DNA from: Trichomonas vaginalis G3
Lineage: Eukaryota > Parabasalia > Trichomonadida > Trichomonadidae
Assembly (NCBI RefSeq): GCF_026262505.1
Contig: NC_067208.1
Coordinates: forward strand, 13,649,962 to 13,713,961
DNA length: 64,000 nucleotides
Direction of reading: 5' to 3'
The notes beneath the pieces are model-generated. The model did not search any database. It was given only the letters and a program-made list of their open reading frames with translations, and was not told where the DNA came from. A program made the position numbers and the translations under genes. Positions 58,623 to 64,000 of the stretch are shown one piece after another. The first letter of the stretch is position 1. Each line of letters starts with the position of its first letter.

Positions 58623-59042
58623 TTAGAACATTTCTGGGTCAATGTCAATGTTCTCTTCCTCTTTAGGAGCAAACACTGGTTTAGACTCTAAAATCTTTTT
58701 ACCCAATTTACCTTGAACTTCAACTATCTTAGACTCATAATATTCATAGTCGTCTGCTTTCTTTGGTTCATAAGGTATAACAAGTTTGTATGCTTTGCCT
58801 TCTTCGAGTTTTGAGAACTTTCTGTCAAAATTTTCTTTGACTGCTAACAAACCTTCTATGTCTAAGTCTTCAAATTTCGCACCATTTTTAGTCACAATAG
58901 CAAACTTAACTGGTTCGATGTTCCAAACTTTGTCAAATGTAGACTTTTCAAAATGGTAGAAGTAAACATTCAAATAAGCGAATGGGTCTAGTTCTTCTTT
59001 GACTTCTGTCATGTACTTGTTTACTGAGATGAATTTTGCCAT
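58623..59042 (-). CDS. Element 2: unknown 139-aa protein with acidic, Phe-ending tail
   Basis: Open. Starts MAKFISVNKYMTEVKEELDP and ends EEENIDIDPEMF. Same family as 29,651-30,070, described there. Confidence 0.5.
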   Translation of the reverse strand: MAKFISVNKYMTEVKEELDPFAYLNVYFYHFEKSTFDKVWNIEPVKFAIVTKNGAKFEDLDIEGLLAVKENFDRKFSKLEEGKAYKLVIPYEPKKADDYEYYESKIVEVQGKLGKKILESKPVFAPKEEENIDIDPEMF

Positions 59043-59077
59043 CTTTTCTATCGGATAAAAAAATATTTTTTTAAAAT

Positions 59078-60312
59078 TTACTCAGAAAAATTTTTCTTTG
59101 TATATACGCCGTTCTGAACATCTAAAAGATTTTTGACATTTGCCAAGAATGTTCGTTTAGACGCTGTCATATAACCATACTCTTGGCAATATTGTTTATA
59201 TTCATCGTACAATGACCTTTCATCTAAACACTCAAAGTTAGTCTCATCTATAAACAGTTCATAAACACTCTTGTTTGCTTCTAACAATGTTTGTCTTTCT
59301 TCGGTATGTGGAATTTGTCTTGGATTGAACTTTGAAATATCTAATGTCATGAAATATGAGAACAAGTGGTTGTAAAAGTCAGATGTCAAAGTTTCTGACA
59401 AGCGTCAAAATATTCTGTATCTTGCATATGAGAATCTGACGTTCTGACAACTACATATCTTCTGTCAGAACTTTCTAACTTCATCGGAACAACATTGTTT
59501 GAAACCATGACGAAGTTTGCAACATTTTCACAAACTCTTTGGTCTTTATATTTTCTTTCAACAACTCCAACTTTGTCTGTTATAAGACTCTTCAAAGCAT
59601 CTGAGTTCAAAACTTTTGTTGTATCTATACTTTGAAGTTCGTTACATACTATAAGTTTCATATTCTCTATTGAAGAGTTAAATTTACCGCAGATGTTTTC
59701 TAAGTTTGTCATATTAGGGTTCGAATAGCCCTCTAACAGTTTGCACAAAATATCTGTAAAGAAAGTGTTCTTACCTGTTCCTTGTTTTCCAATTATGATG
59801 AGAGCAGTTTCATTTTTAGCACTTGGATGTTGTAAGATGTTTGCAAACCAACATAAGATATACTCATAGACTCTTTCGTTTCCATTGCATATAATTTCTT
59901 TGACATGGTCTAACCAAGCTTCTATAACATTTTCTTTCCATTCTACTTGTTCGTATTTATATCCAGTGAAGATAGAATAGAAGTTTGGAGATGGTGTATA
60001 AAACTTTATACCTCGAACTGAAAAATCTTCAAGTTTTGACAATAAGATATCCCAAGCATCTAACATCTTCATGCCAACTTGTACGACTTTTATTTTCTTA
60101 AGTTTCTGTCTACATTCTTGTTCAGACACTATTGTTGCTCTTGGTTTGTTAAAGACAACATCCCATTCTTTCATGACATAACATTCTGGGGCAGAGTCAA
60201 CATAAATGACTAAACGTTTCAAATTCTCGACTGCTTTGTTATAGTCTCGAAATGGACACATATTTCTGAATGCTTGGAAGTCATAAAAATCTGAAACATC
60301 TATTCTGTACAT
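59078..60312 (-). pseudogene. Element 2: SF3 helicase (D5/DUF5906-like), broken
   Basis: GKQGTGKNTFF, KLIVCNEL, NFVMVSNN and SSDRRYVV are all present. Only a handful of residue differences from 28,116-29,351. Broken. Confidence 0.85.
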
Positions 60313-60340
60313 TTTTATAAAAATAAAAAAAATATTTTTT

Positions 60341-61138
60341 TTATTCTTGACTTTGTTGTTCCATTTGTTGCATTTGTTGTTCTTGAGCTATTTGTTGTTG
60401 AAGTTGTTCTTGTAGTACAATACTTTCACCAGTTGCATCTTCCAATTCGAAACTTTCTGCCGTCATTGACAAATACATAGGACATAAAAGTTTTACAGGA
60501 ACAAAGTTTGCGTCAACTAAGGTTAAGTTTATGTTTGCTAAAGTGTTTGAGTTTACTAAAGCTGAAAACTCTGCATTCGAATGAACAATAGGCAAACCAG
60601 CAGAGAAAGTGTTGTTTATACGCATGAGTATCTTTTGGTCATAGTAGTTTCTGTCGACATTCGAATAGCACTTTGAACCTAAGTTTGAAACAATATATAA
60701 AATAGGTGTACTTAAAGTCAATGGAACAGACATTCCTTGTATGACACCTTTTCCTGTTATAGGAAACTGTTGGTAGTAAAAACCAGATATAAGTTTTGTA
60801 TTATAGCTCATATCGTTTATACTAAACTCAGTCGGACATCCAAACATAATGAAACCTGCTCTAGTTGCAGCACATGTTACATCCGTCCTTAAAGTATTAA
60901 ATAAGTCAACAAAACCTGTTGGTGGTATATCTGAGTAAGTATCTTCAAAGAAGTATTTTTTACCATTCACAACAACAAAGTCTTCTGGTGTCAAAAGAGC
61001 AAAACAGGCTTTAGTCGTCATCGTGTTTAAGGTCAGTTTACAATATCGTCCTTGAGGACTTTGTAAGTTTGTTGTTATAGAATTATATGACTCAGGGTTT
61101 TTAGTCGTAATAGTATAAACCACTATGTCTTCTGCCAT
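60341..61138 (-). CDS. Element 2: 265-aa candidate minor capsid (penton-like) protein
   Basis: Open, same length as 27,287-28,084 with a few conservative changes. That this gene stays open in both copies, with almost no length change, fits recent constraint on a virion protein. Confidence 0.5.
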   Translation of the reverse strand: MAEDIVVYTITTKNPESYNSITTNLQSPQGRYCKLTLNTMTTKACFALLTPEDFVVVNGKKYFFEDTYSDIPPTGFVDLFNTLRTDVTCAATRAGFIMFGCPTEFSINDMSYNTKLISGFYYQQFPITGKGVIQGMSVPLTLSTPILYIVSNLGSKCYSNVDRNYYDQKILMRINNTFSAGLPIVHSNAEFSALVNSNTLANINLTLVDANFVPVKLLCPMYLSMTAESFELEDATGESIVLQEQLQQQIAQEQQMQQMEQQSQE

Positions 61139-61144
61139 TTTTAC

Positions 61145-61726
61145 TTAGCAAGTAAATTTTAATGAAATGTTGTGGTCGTCAAATATTTTTATGACGTCTG
61201 GGAAACTATATTTTAAGTTCAACGTTTCACCTCCTTTCATAACGTATATCTTGTCAATGACATTGTATGAAACACCACAGCAACTAATGTCGGGTTCTAT
61301 TTCTTTGATGTTTATATCGTCTGCCTCTGTCAAAAGTTTCAATAGTTCTTTCAAAATTTCATGAGGTGCGATGACATATGAGTTCACTTTTACAGGGTTG
61401 TGCTCAACCAAGTTTAACATTAGACCTAAAGCTTGACAAATCTTCTCCTGAGTTTTAAGCTTATCTTTCAGTTGCATGTAGTCGTTTCGAATATCTGCAA
61501 CAGAACTTAAGTCTCTGCTAACTTCAGGATATGTTGGTTGTTCTTTTACAGGAACTATTGTTATACCATCTTCGTCTTCGTATGGTTTCCCCACTTCAAC
61601 ATCTCTGTCTTTGACATTGACAACAACACTTTGACTGTTTGTTTGAGTTGGTGAATTTAACTTCACATCTGCCATCGCCATTAAACCTTTTGAAACACTT
61701 ACGCTTCTATTTTTCGGAAATGACAT
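61145..61726 (-). CDS. Element 2: unknown 193-aa protein
   Basis: Open, from MSFPKNRSVSVSKG; same family as 26,701-27,282. Shares an 18-bp divergent promoter with the next gene. Confidence 0.6.
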   Translation of the reverse strand: MSFPKNRSVSVSKGLMAMADVKLNSPTQTNSQSVVVNVKDRDVEVGKPYEDEDGITIVPVKEQPTYPEVSRDLSSVADIRNDYMQLKDKLKTQEKICQALGLMLNLVEHNPVKVNSYVIAPHEILKELLKLLTEADDINIKEIEPDISCCGVSYNVIDKIYVMKGGETLNLKYSFPDVIKIFDDHNISLKFTC

Positions 61727-61744
61727 TTTACTTAGAATAAAAAG

Positions 61745-62257
61745 ATGGACGTATTCGAGTATCTCTTCGAATTGAAGCAGAACAAAGTTTACACACACAA
61801 ACAATACAAGTTCATTGACAGAGTAGTTCTTTACACAAACAATGGAAAATGTTATAGAATAGCAGTCTTTGCTGAACCAAAATATTTTCATAAAGCAAAG
61901 AAAGTTGGTATAACCGAGATGGTGAAAGTTCTTGACGTTGACAAAAATATAACAACAAAACTTACAGATATTTCTAAAGGAAAGTTTTTAATACAATACT
62001 ATGTTAAGACTGGCGTACTGTCAATATTTGACGGAGAGAAGTCAGTTCAAGAACAACTTACTGACCTGCTGCCAAAATCTGCTCGATGGAAGCTGTCGTT
62101 ATACCAATCTGAGGAGCCCCAGCAGGTTTCATCGAACGAATTTCAAAAGAGCATCTTCCGTGAAAAGTGCTATTGGTTTTGTAAACTTCTTTGCTTTCAA
62201 TTCATCTGGACCGTCTCTGTCACCAGTATATTGTATTTGAACTGTACCAACAGTTGA
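61745..62257 (+). CDS. Element 2: unknown 170-aa protein, antisense to the capsid 3' end
   Basis: Same family as 26,263-26,682 (MDVFEYLFELKQNKVYTHKQ). The open frame is longer than in element 1, overlapping the capsid region by about 129 bases on the other strand; the extra end may not be functional. Confidence 0.55.
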   Translation: MDVFEYLFELKQNKVYTHKQYKFIDRVVLYTNNGKCYRIAVFAEPKYFHKAKKVGITEMVKVLDVDKNITTKLTDISKGKFLIQYYVKTGVLSIFDGEKSVQEQLTDLLPKSARWKLSLYQSEEPQQVSSNEFQKSIFREKCYWFCKLLCFQFIWTVSVTSILYLNCTNS

Positions 62258-63671
62258 AATACCACCCATAAAGTCTTCTGAGTCAGCAAATGGAATGCCA
62301 AGCCAAAAGTTTGAACGGTCTCCATTTGTATATTGAGTTTTTTGAGCTCCTGTATGAGTCCATACTTTCACATATGGCATAATAGAACTTTGCATTTCAG
62401 GGTTAATGGTTGTTGTGAAGTTGTTGTTAAAGTTCATAGCATCTAATGTCAAGTTGTATGACCTCATATCCTCAACTGTAGAATATTCTTCTCTTGGATA
62501 ATATTTGCCATCTATGTTTATATGATATTTAATACCGGGGTTGTAGAAACAAGAATAGTCATTTATAGTTCGTCTGAACAGTACAAACATAGTATCTGCA
62601 TGTTTCATTGCAGTTGTTAAGGCAATATCTGTTTCTTGCACCTGGGTCAGCACTTTGGTTTCCAACTTCACCTGCAAAGTCTTTGACAGATATTTGGTGT
62701 ATAGGGAACATAAGTGGAACTGCAATATATTTGGCAGCTAAAGCATTTGAAATATCTGGGTCCAACATATAGACTGCAAGTCTGCTTTCTATTCTCTTGC
62801 ATTCAAATTTTTCGCATGTGAACTTAACTGGGTCCCAAGCAGTTCCAGCAGCATTGAAATAATAGTTTACTTCAGTGTTGAGGTTTGAGAAACCAAAGTC
62901 TAAGTCAACTTTGTCTTTGCAAAAGTCGGCGAATGACGTTTTATTTGTTCCCACTACTTCTGTAAGAGTGAATGGGTCTTGTGTTGGTGCAATGACTAAG
63001 TTATTTTTTTGCTTGGAGTAAGTTCAATAGAAATTTTTTCCTGCCCAGTTTGGCAAGTATCTTAAAAACCTGAAGATGAGGAAAGATGACAAAGGAACTC
63101 TAAGTTTCAGTTTTACTTTAGTGACAGCATTTCCATCTGAACCAGAAAGGTTAACATAAACTCCTGGAACGTTAGGGTCAAGTCTTCTTATTTTTCTCAA
63201 TAGTTGCATACTGGTCTGTTTGTTCTCTAGCTTGTGGTTGTACTGAGTTTCTCAAAGCGAACCATTCATAGTTTGCCCATGTTACTGTTTTGAACTAAGT
63301 CAGAGTTAGAATATATCTTATATCCCATGAAAACTTCTGGAGCATATTGGTATCCGACATAGAAAATTCCATTGCAACCTTTCTTGTCAGACAACTTGGC
63401 AGAAGGTTTTATTTCAATGTCTTGTTCCACGTATAAGAAAGAGTTGTCAATAGAAATAATATGAAACCTGTCGCATGCAATATCTACTGTTGTTGAAGAA
63501 CCTTCTCCAAACTCACCTACGTTTCCATAAGAACAGCAGTTGTATATTCGTAAGTTCCAGGAACTATTTCTGACCTTCTAATGGCATTGTCGCATTCGTT
63601 ATACCATTCGGAAACATTTCCATTCATGGCATCCCAAAACTGTTGGCGTTATATTCTGAGCGGCGTACATT
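62129..63671 (-). pseudogene. Element 2: major capsid protein candidate, broken
   Basis: Contains VPLSSFLIFRFLRYLPNWAG and the same C-terminal parts as 24,761-26,369. Broken in several places. Confidence 0.6.
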
Positions 63672-63729
63672 TCATATGAGTAAAAATATAGAATAGTTGG
63701 ATTTATATGTCATAATAGAACCACGTGGA

Positions 63730-64000
63730 CCAAGCTTTACTTTCTTCCTGACTGAGTTTTTAACTCTTCTTTTTCCTTCATTGCCCTCTGCTTGAAGTTG
63801 TTGCATCTTTGCATTATGTTCATCTAGTATGTTGTAAATTTCCCATGTCCTTTTTGCCTTTGGGCTCTGGTCGCCCATCTCAGGTAACCTATATCCTAGA
63901 AAGAGTTTGTCATAGTCTGTATTTGAGTCTTCGCGTATTGTTTGCATGACTCTGTCCTGAGTTTCCGGTTCAAGCTCTTCAAACAGTGCCTGTCCATATG
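63730..64000 (-). pseudogene. Element 2: end of the 394-aa protein, cut by the window edge
   Basis: MQTIREDSNTDYDK and LGYRLPEMGDQSPKAKRTWE match the C-terminal part of 23,509-24,693. The rest lies outside the window. Confidence 0.55.

Larger units (their letters stand above)
45022..64000 (-). mobile_element. Element 2: Polinton-like element, inverted relative to element 1, cut by the window edge, broken
   Basis: Starts with 27 A then GGTAGTGGGGCTTCCAGG and a terminal hairpin. Genes are those of element 1 in mirrored order, methyltransferase first, and run off the window at the 394-aa gene; the coiled-coil gene and the far end must lie to the right. Open genes differ from element 1 by only a few residues. 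A dozen or more breaks overall, fewer than element 1. Differences in structure: no minisatellite block at this end, a different repeat at the hypervariable locus, no 72-aa gene, one extra set of GC-rich hairpins at 54,781-55,033. Confidence 0.9.

Overview
The window looks like nuclear DNA of a parabasalid (trichomonad) protist, most like Trichomonas vaginalis or a close relative. It is AT-rich, its genes are compact and show no introns I could find, and two genes have an initiator-like TCA-Y-W word just upstream of the ATG. It carries a BspA-like LRR surface protein, a divergent Rab and an ESCRT-II subunit. About half of the window is large virus-derived DNA, as expected for a trichomonad. The species call is inference.

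Host part (1-21,036). In order: the 5' end of an unknown gene (-), a Rab GTPase (+), a small unknown protein (-), a Tup1-like WD40 corepressor (+), an unknown 333-aa protein (+), a possible 67-aa protein (+), a BspA-like LRR membrane protein (-), a histidine acid phosphatase (-), VPS36 of ESCRT-II (-), a coiled-coil protein (-), and a 1275-aa helical-repeat protein with a short overlapping downstream frame (-). Two non-coding structures stand out. One is a 0.9-kb foldback at 9,556-10,478 with 426-bp arms. The other is an array of about fifteen consecutive, different but related hairpins at 13,065-14,057, the least ordinary feature of the window.

Virus-like part (21,037-64,000). Two closely related elements lie here in opposite orientation with about 388 bp of AT-rich DNA between them. 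Element 1 (21,037-44,633, about 23.6 kb) has both ends. Element 2 (from 45,022) runs off the right edge. They encode a rve-type integrase, a D5-like SF3 helicase, an A32/FtsK-like packaging ATPase, a candidate double-jelly-roll major capsid protein, a candidate minor capsid protein, KilA-N regulators, a KilA-N/T5orf172 protein, an HNH endonuclease, a D12-class adenine methyltransferase, a phage-like tail-fibre protein and several small virion-type proteins. No protein-primed DNA polymerase B is present in element 1, so they are best called Polinton-like (PLV/Maverick-related) elements. Both copies are fossils: element 1 has roughly two dozen or more breaks and element 2 a dozen or more, while many other genes still read open. 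Intact genes differ little between the copies, so both are recent on the scale of the genome.

The element genes fall into two blocks: capsid/replication/packaging, and integrase/attachment/modification/regulators. Short AT-rich leaders and two recurring upstream words suggest two expression classes. The gaps between genes hold minisatellites and hairpins that differ between the two copies far more than the genes do.
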